From assembly GCA_947501445.1 (NCBI GenBank), contig CANMVS010000023.1, positions 25,751 through 89,750 on the forward strand: a DNA stretch of 64,000 nt, in the 5' to 3' direction. A program made the translations under genes and the position numbers. Below the pieces are notes generated by a model. That model did no database searches, was not told the origin of the DNA, and saw only the letters and a program-made list of their open reading frames with translations. Below, in pieces: positions 46,213 through 54,021 of the stretch (positions within the stretch are counted from its first letter, which is position 1; the number at the start of each line of letters is the position of its first letter). This DNA comes from an uncultured Rhizobiaceae group bacterium (GTDB lineage Bacteria; Pseudomonadota; Alphaproteobacteria; Rhizobiales; Rhizobiaceae).

Positions 46213-47091
46213 TCAACCTTGGCCCAAAATCTGTCGTGCTTGTGCCTCTCGGCCACGAATGACCCGATCCAATTTCAGTTTGGCTGGTGCTGAATTTACT
46301 ACAGCCCGTTCGGCCTTCGATTGGCTTAGCTTTTTGTGCTGCCTGTTAGGCAAAAGGAGTGCTGTTTGTGTAACAATTGCTCCCGTCACTTCAACCTTTT
46401 TGTTGATCAGAGATCTTTCCTTATCCGGATTAAAGCGATGCCCATGCCTGTGCAGGGTGGCCTTGATTTCCCAAATGTTGGAGCCGTAGACGGTGTCGCC
46501 GGATATAGTGATGTCGTCGGCATAGATCGACAGCTTATTGCCAGCCATGTCGCAAATATTGGCAATGGCAGACCACATGTCGATATAAGTGAAAAAAGCC
46601 AGTATTGGACTACAAGGGCTGCCCTGTGGCAATCGGCCAAGCCGTGTTGTCACAGCAGCCAAAATACCTGCTACATCGGCCGAGCATTCCATTACACGAT
46701 GGAAAAACCAGTAGACCTTTTTTTGTGTGCAAGAGGGAAAGAAGTCCTCGATGTCGAGCAGCGTAAATGACTTCGAACCGATATGGTGAGCGGCGTTTGT
46801 CACATAAGAACGTTTTTTGACTGGTGCCATTAAATAGTCAGGTGTTTCCATTGCTTGAAGCAGCGTTGCAATTCGTTTCTGAATGTCTTTGAGTTGTGGG
46901 AAAGGCGCTTCAATGTCGCACGTGCCGCCATTTTTTTTTGACTCAGACCAGCATTTGTAAAGATCATCTGACTGGGCAAGAGATTTCAATGTTTCGGGCT
47001 TGCAGATCAGAATTTCAGCTAAACGCCGCTTGCTCTTAACCCGGAACAGAGCCATGCCTTTTACTGGCGAGTAAATTAGCTCATGCGTCAT
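46213..47091 (-). CDS. Retron-type reverse transcriptase
   Basis: 292 residues from the ATG at 47091, which overlaps the end of the XRE gene by 11 bases; a TTG seven codons upstream is possible. The retron hallmarks are NAAHH (99-103, the NAxxH motif) and VTG (235-237), which separate retron enzymes from group II intron and DGR types. The polymerase core has LLDIEDFF (first catalytic D113), LPQGSPCSP (154-162) and YADD (190-193). The enzyme should copy a structured RNA from the same operon into branched msDNA. Its size is at the short end of the family, with no fused effector, so the effector must be another gene; the XRE protein and the 56-residue membrane peptide upstream are the candidates. 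The gene is AT-richer than its housekeeping neighbours. Confidence 0.93.
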   Translation of the reverse strand: MTHELIYSPVKGMALFRVKSKRRLAEILICKPETLKSLAQSDDLYKCWSESKKNGGTCDIEAPFPQLKDIQKRIATLLQAMETPDYLMAPVKKRSYVTNAAHHIGSKSFTLLDIEDFFPSCTQKKVYWFFHRVMECSADVAGILAAVTTRLGRLPQGSPCSPILAFFTYIDMWSAIANICDMAGNKLSIYADDITISGDTVYGSNIWEIKATLHRHGHRFNPDKERSLINKKVEVTGAIVTQTALLLPNRQHKKLSQSKAERAVVNSAPAKLKLDRVIRGREAQARQILGQG

Positions 47092-47395
47092 GGGTTTCAG
47101 TCCGCATTTCAACAGTCTTCAACAAGCTTATTATCTTCGTAGCAATGGCATTCTTAGCACGCTTGTCTATCGAAAGCGGTTCGCCAGAAACAGATATCTG
47201 TTCTGAAAAAAACATGATTGAAGAAACGGGAATCTTGAACAAAGACGCATATTTTTCGATAACATCCAATGAAGGAGTTTTCAGACCCTTTTCGATCTCA
47301 GAAATGTGCGAATTTGACAGTCCTAACTTCGTGGCAAGGTCTTTTTGTTTGAGGTCATGATAGACCCTGAGCAATCTAAGTGCTTCCGATAACAT
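47081..47395 (-). CDS. XRE-family HTH protein of the retron operon
   Basis: 104 residues from an ATG with GGAG about six bases upstream. Residues 1-65 are a Cro/C1 helix-turn-helix (LLRVYHDLKQKDLATKLGLSNSHISEIEKGLKTPSLDVIEKYASLFKIP). The C-terminal 40 residues (KRAKNAIATKIISLLKTVEMRT) form a basic amphipathic helix. It overlaps the reverse transcriptase start, so the two are translationally coupled. Retrons with an associated HTH protein have been catalogued. Whether this protein is the effector, an antitoxin for the small membrane peptide, or only an operon repressor cannot be decided from the sequence. Confidence 0.9.
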   Translation of the reverse strand: MLSEALRLLRVYHDLKQKDLATKLGLSNSHISEIEKGLKTPSLDVIEKYASLFKIPVSSIMFFSEQISVSGEPLSIDKRAKNAIATKIISLLKTVEMRTETHDA

Positions 47396-47432
47396 CCTTT
47401 ACTCCATTCTTAGATACAATCAGGTTAGCAGC

Positions 47433-47603
47433 CTATCCGTCGAACAAATCTTTGATGGCTTTGTAAAGCCGCCAAAGTCGAAATAACAAAGGCCCCAGTA
47501 ATAAGAGCCACCGGATTAAGAAGGGAGACCGCAACCATGATGGCCAAAGTCTCTTCTTCCGTTTCGACTGCTGCCGCTGTCGTTCAATCTTTGAGATATC
47601 CAT
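47433..47603 (-). CDS. 56-residue single-pass membrane peptide of the retron operon
   Basis: This small gene has an ATG at 47603 preceded by a perfect AAGGAG seven bases upstream, and a TAG stop at 47433-47435, 37 bases before the XRE start. The product begins MDISKIERQRQQSKRKKRLW: a strongly basic N-terminus (9 Lys/Arg in 17 residues). About 19 residues rich in Leu, Trp and Phe follow (FLIRWLLLLGPLLFRLW, near 28-44), then a short mixed-charge tail (RLYKAIKDLFDG). It would insert into the inner membrane with the basic end inside. Size, topology and position between a structured leader and an XRE gene recall type I-toxin-like membrane peptides, so a toxin or effector role is plausible. I do not recognise a family. 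The strong ribosome site and operon position support that it is real. Confidence 0.75.
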   Translation of the reverse strand: MDISKIERQRQQSKRKKRLWPSWLRSPFLIRWLLLLGPLLFRLWRLYKAIKDLFDG

Positions 47604-47624
47604 GTGGATACTCCTTCTCAGTTG

Positions 47625-47850
47625 CTCTCAAAAAAACTTCGGGCAACCCGAAGTTTCTGAGAGGTCTTCACCAACTGATCAGCGGACACAGCGACTGCAC
47701 CCTATGTATAGACACGACCTGTCTTTGGTCGTGTCTGCTTCGCTCGCGTCAGAGGTCATCTCTCGACGGCCTTGGACGGCTTAAGCGGTAGAAGAGCGAA
47801 CTCTTCCGCAAGTTTGATCCAAAAACCAAACTCAAGGTCTAAAGACTTTT
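47625..47850 (-). ncRNA. Candidate retron msr-msd non-coding RNA
   Basis: The non-coding leader of the retron operon, read on the minus strand, contains at least three strong hairpins. They are 47785-47809 (AAGAG-TTCG-CTCTT with outer GCGG/CCGC), 47710-47736 (10-pair AGACACGACC/GGTCGTGTCT) and 47625-47663 (10-pair core AAACTTCGGG/CCCGAAGTTT with outer CTCTCA/TGAGAG). A weaker stem (CGTC...GACG) lies between the first two. Retron RNAs lie upstream of their RT gene, sometimes with another gene between, and look like this. I could not identify the a1/a2 complementary ends or the branching guanosine, so the 5' boundary is approximate. Confidence 0.55.
47630..47657 (-). terminator. Terminator-like hairpin between leader RNA and the membrane-peptide gene
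   Basis: On the minus strand the 10-pair stem with a 3-base loop is followed by seven T residues, a textbook intrinsic terminator, 27 bases before the peptide start codon. It could end the non-coding RNA and let only part of the transcripts continue into the protein genes. Confidence 0.65.
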
Positions 47851-48056
47851 GCTTCCAGTGTATTTACACATCGAACAATGTTAATATGGGGGCTATTATC
47901 AAGAATTCAAGGATTAAATACGCTAAAAGCGAAAAAAATTATGAGTTCGAATTGAGCGCCCTTGTTGTTTCAAGAGGATTTGACATTCCACATAATGATT
48001 GCCTGAAGGTTCACATCGTCTTGCCCGGCTATCCGGAAGTCCGCTACTTCCACTAG

Positions 48057-48225
48057 AGCCAATCGACAACGCAGGTGCAGCGAACAACAGCTTTCCGTCT
48101 TTTGTGGAGCCGGCCTCTTCCGGCCCAAAGCCGCCGTCGGCATACATCACCGACGCTGCAATGCAGCTTCTCCGAAGGACGTTCCATGCTATTCTGCAGA
48201 GATCGTATGGATTGGAGTTCAAGTG
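48057..48225. other. Island spacer with GCTGC-RR-TGCAGC-type palindrome
   Basis: Spacer between the retron leader and a plus-strand gene. The 13-base palindrome GCTGCAATGCAGC lies at 48155-48167, and variants of it recur at 53428-53440 and 53855-53867 in other spacers of the island. The left half, near 47886-48056, has an open frame without a ribosome site that I do not call a gene. Confidence 0.4.
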
Positions 48226-48603
48226 ATGACGAAACTGCCGGTAAAAGCACTCCTATCCAACGATTCTGGGCGTGTGTTGGTTCGCCTAAACAAAAAGTAC
48301 CGAGCCGGTATCCCACGTTATGGCATCGCGCAGCTGATGAACTCCAAGGATGCCAAATCCGTTAAAGTCCTTGTTCTTGGCCATGATGATGAAACCGCCA
48401 TCTTCATGCCGTACGACCTCAGAGAAGCCCTCGGTGTGGTCAAGGGTGGCGACATCGAATTTACAGTCAAGAAAATTAGATGGCTCGGCAAGGTTTGTTG
48501 GCTTCTCAGGACCCCTGATCCAGCGGTTCATGTACCGGCATGGCTTGCACTGACATCAGTGTGCTTGGGGGCCTTAGGGGTCGCAATTGCCCTCTGCAGT
48601 TGA
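48226..48603 (+). CDS. Hypothetical protein with AbrB-like segment and C-terminal membrane helix
   Basis: 125 residues from the ATG at 48226 with GGAG eight bases upstream. The middle (AIFMPYDLREALGVVKGGDIEFTVKKI) resembles the swapped-hairpin AbrB/SpoVT DNA-binding strand pattern. After a linker with two prolines, the last 24 residues are hydrophobic (AWLALTSVCLGALGVAIALCS), a likely tail anchor. Similar tail-anchored small proteins are common in alphaproteobacterial accessory regions, but I know no function. It is transcribed away from the retron operon. Confidence 0.65.
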   Translation: MTKLPVKALLSNDSGRVLVRLNKKYRAGIPRYGIAQLMNSKDAKSVKVLVLGHDDETAIFMPYDLREALGVVKGGDIEFTVKKIRWLGKVCWLLRTPDPAVHVPAWLALTSVCLGALGVAIALCS

Positions 48604-48716
48604 AGGCCCGAACCGGACACTCAGGTTCGAATATCAGTTACAACCGCGCACAGCGATTGCGGTCGTTGCGTTTTTAGATCATCCTGATCACAACAAACTA
48701 CGAAGAGGTGCTGGCA

Positions 48717-48893
48717 ATGTCGATGTGCGCGTGTGGTTGTGGTGAATTGACAAGAGGTGGACGGTTTCGACCTGGCCACGATCAGAAGCTGCGAGTCGCG
48801 TTGGAGCGAGCCGCAGGTGGATTAGAGGGTCTCAGAATAATTGTTGAGAAACACCTTGGTCGCGAGATTTCGACGATCAACGACGAATCTTGA
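48717..48893 (+). CDS. Small CxCGC protein, function unknown
   Basis: 58 residues from the ATG at 48717 with GAGG eight bases upstream. The N-terminus MSMCACGCGELTRGGRFRPG has three cysteines in a CxCxC arrangement followed by a basic, Gly-rich segment. This pattern recurs in small alphaproteobacterial proteins and may bind a metal. The rest is helical (KLRVALERAAGGLEGLRIIVEKHLG). It is an isolated gene inside the accessory island. Confidence 0.6.
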   Translation: MSMCACGCGELTRGGRFRPGHDQKLRVALERAAGGLEGLRIIVEKHLGREISTINDES

Positions 48894-49109
48894 TCTTGAA
48901 CCTCAAGCTACACCATCGGCCCATTGCCGACGTTCGAAACTCTTCGAAATTCCGCAGTGCAATACGTGAAAGCTGCCATTTGACAAAGTATGCTGTCTTC
49001 TGGACCTCAGATGGCGGGTGTGCGGACAATGCGGACGACGAATGATATGATGATCTGAACTATCTCAGGGCATACTCCTGGCTCCAGCACTGGAACCGAT
49101 GCTACCGAG

Positions 49110-52100
49110 TTAGGAAAACTCTTCCAGAAGCCGCTTTGCCTCGGTGAGATCCGGGGTGTCGTGACCCTCAGTAAACCAGGCATAAATCGGCGTCAGCAAT
49201 TCGCGGGCACCGTTGGTGTCACCCTCGTTACGCATCTGGCCTGCAAGCCCGACCGAGGTTCGCAACTCCCAAAGTTTGGCCCTCTGCTCCCGGGCAAGCG
49301 TAAGCGCCTTGAGATAGAACTCCCTGGCTACCGCATCGCTGCCTTGTCCTGCGCGTTCAGAGTCTCCGAGCATCCGAAAAATCTCGGCGTTGGCCCATCG
49401 CTCTGAACCCTGATCGGTCATGGTAATGACTTTGTCCCGCGCCTCTACCGCCTGCTCATATTGGTTCACCGCCAACAGATTGGCGACATGATGGGAATAG
49501 AGGTAAGGCACATAAACATGCGTGTTTGATTCTTCGCATCGTGCCATGCCTTCTTCCATCAGATCGACGGCTTCTTCCGGTTGGCCCCTTGACGGCAACA
49601 CAGCCGCAAGAACCAGCATTGCGATCCCCTTCCACATCACCAACCCATGCTCTTCCGCCACCTGGATCGCTCGGCGGCTGAATTCTTCGGCCGTTTCGTG
49701 CTTGCCAAGCAGCCACGCCAGCATGCCGTAGTGGGTATAGGCGTAACCGATGGTGTTTGAATGACCCAGCTGTTCGGAATGCTCCGGAACGCCGATCATC
49801 TCTTCCCATGCCTTGGTCGGGAATCCGCGACAGGCCAAACCAATCGCACGGTAACACCGCAGACCCAGATGGGGACTCTGGCCGTACTGCCGCGTCAGAT
49901 CCGCCTCGCGTTCCGGGTCGTACAGCCCAAGCGCCCGTTCGTAGTCTCCCTCCGCAGTGTCAAAGGCACCGGTCATCGTTCGGCTCAGGTAAAAGGACCG
50001 GGCGGACATGAACGAATGATCCGGGTTGCGGTCGCCTGTTGCCGCATCGAACATTTCCCCGGCAATTTCGAGTGCACTCGCCTGTTGACCGCTGACATGA
50101 CAGATGACCCAGTTGCCATAGTAGATAGGAAACCGGTGCGGTGACTCGCCGATGGAATTGACCAGGCGGCGCGCCTCGGCAAAACCGTCAACCGTGACGG
50201 GATGCGCGTAGCCACGCCCAGCCATGTTCGTATGGTTGAGCCGCAGCAGCAGCTCCAGTTCACGTTCCCTGTCGCGCTGGCCGTCTTTTGCATTGCGCAC
50301 CAGACGCAACGCGCTTTCGAAGTGGCTGACGGCTTCGCGGTGGGCCGGACGCGCAAACGCCTCATCGCCGGCCTGTGCCCAATACCGGATCGCCTTTTCC
50401 GTCTCAACGGCCTGCTCGGCATGGTAGGCGAGGATCTCCGGCTGTGCGTCACCTTTTGCCTCAAGCGCGGTGAGTAGGTCGGCATGAATTGCTTGGCGAC
50501 GTGACTTCAAAAGGCTCTCGTAGGCTGCATCACGCACAAGCGCATGTTTGAAAAGATAGTTGGCTTCAGGCGGCGTGCCACGGCGGAAGACCAGTTCTGC
50601 TTCCACCAGGCGATCCAGCGCCGCTGCCAACTCGGTGTCCGACTGAGAGGTTATGGCAGCAAGCGTTTTGTATTCGAAGGTCCTGCCGATCACCGATGCA
50701 ATCTGGGCAACTTCCTTGACCGGATGCAGCCGATCCAGGCGAGCCATCAAGCTGTCGTGGAGCGTTGCCGGGATGGAGAGTGCGCTGAGCGGTCCTGCAA
50801 GGACATAAGCTCCGTTTTCCTCTCGCACGGCGCCGGACTCGAGCACCACCTTGGCTATTTCCTCGACAAACAGGGGGACGCCGTCGGTTTTGGCCGCGAT
50901 TTCGTCGAGCACAGGATCGGGCAGGGGCTTGCCGCCACAAACACGCGCCACGATGTCAGCGACCTGGGATCGGCCCAGTCGGTTCAGCATCAGGCGGGTG
51001 ACGACCGGATGGCCGCCGAACCCGTGTTCGAAGGTCGGGCGAGCGGTCACGAGAACCAGGATGCGTGAATGTGCAACCGCATTCAAAGATAGCTCAACGA
51101 GCTCCAGCGTTGTTGGGTCAATCCAGTGGGCATCTTCGATGACGAAGAAGACCGGTCGTGCCTCCGACAAGCCCACGAGCTGATAGATCAACGCTTGGAG
51201 CAAGCGTGAACGCAACTGTTCCGGGCTGAGATCGGACACTCCGTAGCGGCTCTCTGCGTCGAGGGCCAGCAACGGTGCAATCAGCGCCACGTGGGCGGCC
51301 GTGTTCGACGTCCCTTGTCCCAGCATGGCTTCGAGCTTGTCCAGCCGCGCGTCGTTGTCGTCTTGCGCGACGAACCCGGCAGACAGGCGCAGCTGCTGGA
51401 TCGCCGGATAGAGGGCGCTGTCAGTGTGGTAGGGCGAGCACTGGTAGCGAATCTTCGTGTGGTCGTGGTCTTGCAATTCGTCGAAAAGGGCCTGTGTTAT
51501 GCGCGACTTGCCGATCCCGGCCTCGCCCGTCAACAAGACCATTTGCCCTTCGCTTTTGCTTGCTTGGCCCCATCGTTCCATCAGCAACGCCAGTTCCTGG
51601 TCCCGGCCGACGATCTCTGACAGAACCGCAGAACCACGCCCTGCAAACCGGCTCTCCAGTGTCCGCTCACCAATCACCGCATAGGCGGCGACTGGAGCTT
51701 CGAGGCCCTTTACCTCCTGCTGGCCCAGGTCTTCCAGCTCGAACAAGCCACCCAGCAACCGAGTTGTCGTTTCGGCCACTACGATCTGGTCCGGTTTTGC
51801 CAGCGCCTGAAGGCGCGCTGCAAGGTTTGGTGTGTCGCCCACCACGGCTTCTTCGCGCGCCGATCCTTCGCCGACAAGATCACCGACCACCACCAATCCG
51901 GTCGCGATTCCGATCCTGGCTGACAGGGGCGTTCCGTCCGGTGCACGCAGGCGCCCGATGGCCTCGAGCAGCGCCATGCCCGCCCGGACCGCTCGCTCAG
52001 CCTCGTTTTCGTGTGCCCTCGGCCATCCGAAATAGGCCAGCGCACCGTCCCCCATGAACTTGGCAACGTGACCGTCAAGGCGCGTAATCTCGCCGGCAAC

Positions 52101-52457
52101 GGCATTCTGGAAGTCCCGGATCACCTCCCGCATCTCCTCGGGGTCGAGTTTTGCTGACAGGGATGTTGAGCCGACCAGGTCGGCGAACATCACGGTTAGC
52201 TGGCGTCGTTCGGCGGATTGGTCGGCCGAGGGAACTGCGGGGCCGCCTTCTTCTGCAGTTGGTTCAGGGCTCCGTTGTGCCAACTTGGCAGCATACGCCA
52301 GCAATCGCCGACGGGGGCCAAGCGGCAGCCCAAGGTCCTTCAGATCCAGTTCGGTGAGATGGGGAAGATCCAGCAAGGCGACCTCGTTTTCCACCAGCAG
52401 ATCGGTGTATTTTCCGAGCTCAAGCCGCTCCAGCCACTGTCTGAGATCTTCTGCCAT
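49110..52457 (-). CDS. SAM domain-adenylyl cyclase-ATPase regulatory protein
   Basis: 1115 residues; GGAGG stands seven bases before the ATG. Residues 1-62 are a SAM-like domain (LRQWLERLELGKYTDLLVENEVALLDLPHLTELDLKDLG). Residues about 85-250 are a class III nucleotidyl cyclase (VMFADLVGSTSLS with metal ligand D93, FMGDGALAYFGWP). An AAA/NB-ARC-like ATPase follows (Walker A GEAGIGKSRI near 310; Walker B region VFFVIEDAHWIDP). The C-terminal 450 residues are TPR-like helical repeats. Such signalling ATPases are frequent in rhizobia, often in several copies. It should be cytoplasmic, and cyclase activity is likely from the motifs. It lies in the accessory island next to the recombinase gene. 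Confidence 0.88.
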   Translation of the reverse strand: MAEDLRQWLERLELGKYTDLLVENEVALLDLPHLTELDLKDLGLPLGPRRRLLAYAAKLAQRSPEPTAEEGGPAVPSADQSAERRQLTVMFADLVGSTSLSAKLDPEEMREVIRDFQNAVAGEITRLDGHVAKFMGDGALAYFGWPRAHENEAERAVRAGMALLEAIGRLRAPDGTPLSARIGIATGLVVVGDLVGEGSAREEAVVGDTPNLAARLQALAKPDQIVVAETTTRLLGGLFELEDLGQQEVKGLEAPVAAYAVIGERTLESRFAGRGSAVLSEIVGRDQELALLMERWGQASKSEGQMVLLTGEAGIGKSRITQALFDELQDHDHTKIRYQCSPYHTDSALYPAIQQLRLSAGFVAQDDNDARLDKLEAMLGQGTSNTAAHVALIAPLLALDAESRYGVSDLSPEQLRSRLLQALIYQLVGLSEARPVFFVIEDAHWIDPTTLELVELSLNAVAHSRILVLVTARPTFEHGFGGHPVVTRLMLNRLGRSQVADIVARVCGGKPLPDPVLDEIAAKTDGVPLFVEEIAKVVLESGAVREENGAYVLAGPLSALSIPATLHDSLMARLDRLHPVKEVAQIASVIGRTFEYKTLAAITSQSDTELAAALDRLVEAELVFRRGTPPEANYLFKHALVRDAAYESLLKSRRQAIHADLLTALEAKGDAQPEILAYHAEQAVETEKAIRYWAQAGDEAFARPAHREAVSHFESALRLVRNAKDGQRDRERELELLLRLNHTNMAGRGYAHPVTVDGFAEARRLVNSIGESPHRFPIYYGNWVICHVSGQQASALEIAGEMFDAATGDRNPDHSFMSARSFYLSRTMTGAFDTAEGDYERALGLYDPEREADLTRQYGQSPHLGLRCYRAIGLACRGFPTKAWEEMIGVPEHSEQLGHSNTIGYAYTHYGMLAWLLGKHETAEEFSRRAIQVAEEHGLVMWKGIAMLVLAAVLPSRGQPEEAVDLMEEGMARCEESNTHVYVPYLYSHHVANLLAVNQYEQAVEARDKVITMTDQGSERWANAEIFRMLGDSERAGQGSDAVAREFYLKALTLAREQRAKLWELRTSVGLAGQMRNEGDTNGARELLTPIYAWFTEGHDTPDLTEAKRLLEEFS

Positions 52458-52738
52458 TCGAGCCCTCCCGCAGACATCCTACCAGATAGCAAGGATTAGG
52501 CGAAGCTTTGCCGATCGCGGTTTGACTCGGAATCTGCCGGGTCTTTGTTCGGCGTAGTAGACAGAAATTTGAGTCGACTGCGTTTCTCTGGGCAATCACT
52601 CTTTAGCGTAGTCGCATTGCCATTGTGTCCGCTAAGGGCTCGATGCGGTCGTAGCGGTATCGGCGATTTTGGCCTATCGTTGGCCGCTCGAATGTCTCGA
52701 GCGGTGCGGCGTGGAGGGAGCGGTTCGGAGGAACCGTT

Positions 52739-53371
52739 ATGTCCGCTTCAAACCTGCCGATGGTCATCCCGTCAAAGAAGGCATGGAACCACGGCCGCAT
52801 CATCGGCCAAAAACGACCACTGCTTCCCAAGCACGTTTGGGCTATCCGTGTCAGGCTTGAACTGGCCGGAGCCACGCGTGACTTGGCCTTGTTCAACATG
52901 GCCATCGATAGCAAACTGAGAGGTTGCGATCTCGTTCAGCTGAAGGTGGCTGACGTCTACGCAGCAGGAACAGTCAAAGAGCGCGCATCAATCCTGCAGA
53001 GCAGGACCAGTACACCTGTGCGCTTTGAGATCACCGATGGAACGCGCAAATCGCTTGCCGATTGGATCGCTCATTCGCTCATGTCGGGTCACGCGTTTCT
53101 TTGGCCTGGCCGGTTCCATGACCGACCACACATCTCAACGCGGCAGTATGCCCGAATGCTGAAGGACTGGGTTCGGTCAATCGGACTGGAACCGAGCGCA
53201 TATGGAACCCACTCTATGCGACGCACCAAGGTTGCCCAGATATATCGAAAGACCGGTAACCTGAGGGCGGTGCAGCTATTGCTTGGACATACCAAGATGG
53301 ACAGCACGGTCCGCTATCTTGGCGTCGACTTAGAAGACGCGCTTTCGATCTCGGAAAGTGTTGAAATTTGA
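52739..53371 (+). CDS. Tyrosine recombinase/integrase, short form
   Basis: 210 residues from an ATG with GGAGG seven bases upstream. The catalytic residues of the tyrosine recombinase family can be assigned as R61 (SKLRGCDL), H158 and R161 (THSMRRT), H184 (LLGHTKM) and Y193 (VRYLGV). The N-terminal core-binding domain is reduced to about 35 residues, so this is a short integrase of a kind common on rhizobial plasmids and islands. It probably moved, or moves, part of this accessory region. I could not find a matching pair of attachment sites. Confidence 0.9.
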   Translation: MSASNLPMVIPSKKAWNHGRIIGQKRPLLPKHVWAIRVRLELAGATRDLALFNMAIDSKLRGCDLVQLKVADVYAAGTVKERASILQSRTSTPVRFEITDGTRKSLADWIAHSLMSGHAFLWPGRFHDRPHISTRQYARMLKDWVRSIGLEPSAYGTHSMRRTKVAQIYRKTGNLRAVQLLLGHTKMDSTVRYLGVDLEDALSISESVEI

Positions 53372-53513
53372 AATGCAGGGCCGGTGGTGACATCGGCCCA
53401 GACCGGCCATTGACCAATAGGATGGGCGCTGCGGTGCAGCTTTCGTATTGCGGACATTGGCAAAAGCGCACAGCTCTCTTACTATGCATAGGGCAGCCCA
53501 AAGAGGTATCTAG

Positions 53514-53780
53514 ATGGAACGTGAACCAAACGTGATCATATCAAACGCGTCGCAGCGTATTGTCGAGGACGACGTTCACTTCAAGGTAGACATTTACAAA
53601 CTTGAAGATGGGGATAGCTGGTCGCTAGAAGTTGTGACCGCTGACGGAACATCCATTGTCTGGGACGATCTGTTCGAAGACGACGGGGCCGCTTTCGAGG
53701 AAGCAGTCACGACTATTCGCAAAGAAGGCGCTGTGGCGTTTGCCAATGGTGGCTCAAACGTCATTCCATTCAAACATTAA
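53514..53780 (+). CDS. Hypothetical acidic small protein
   Basis: 88 residues; GAGG lies seven bases before the ATG. The protein is acidic (EDDVHFKVDIYKLEDGDSW, WDDLFEDDGAAFEEA) and ends in SNVIPFKH. No domain is recognised. Alternating hydrophobic residues in the first half suggest a beta-rich fold followed by a helix. Located between the recombinase and the SIR2 gene inside the island. Confidence 0.6.
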   Translation: MEREPNVIISNASQRIVEDDVHFKVDIYKLEDGDSWSLEVVTADGTSIVWDDLFEDDGAAFEEAVTTIRKEGAVAFANGGSNVIPFKH

Positions 53781-54021
53781 GCCAAGTACGAATTGGCTGA
53801 GCCACTTTATAGATGCTAACGGCCCAAACCTGCCGTTCGACCGGTTCTTACGATGCTGCAGTGCAGCCCATCATTGCGGCCATTCGCGCAGAGCGCAGCA
53901 CTCTTGCACACTGAATTACTGTCACCTTGCCAACATTGGGTAAAAATATCGATACACACTTGGACTTCGCATCAGATTAACTCATAGTCCGATAAAACTT
54001 TTACTCTTTGGAAGGGCCAAT

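Noticed and set aside
46213..47091. Group II intron or diversity-generating-retroelement reverse transcriptase
   Set aside because: No maturase/HNH domain, no intron domain V-like structure and no variable-repeat pair were seen, whereas NAxxH and VTG point to retrons.
47772..48056. 95-codon plus-strand frame over the retron leader
   Set aside because: No ribosome site at any in-frame start, it crosses the structured leader of the opposite strand, and no protein family is recognisable.
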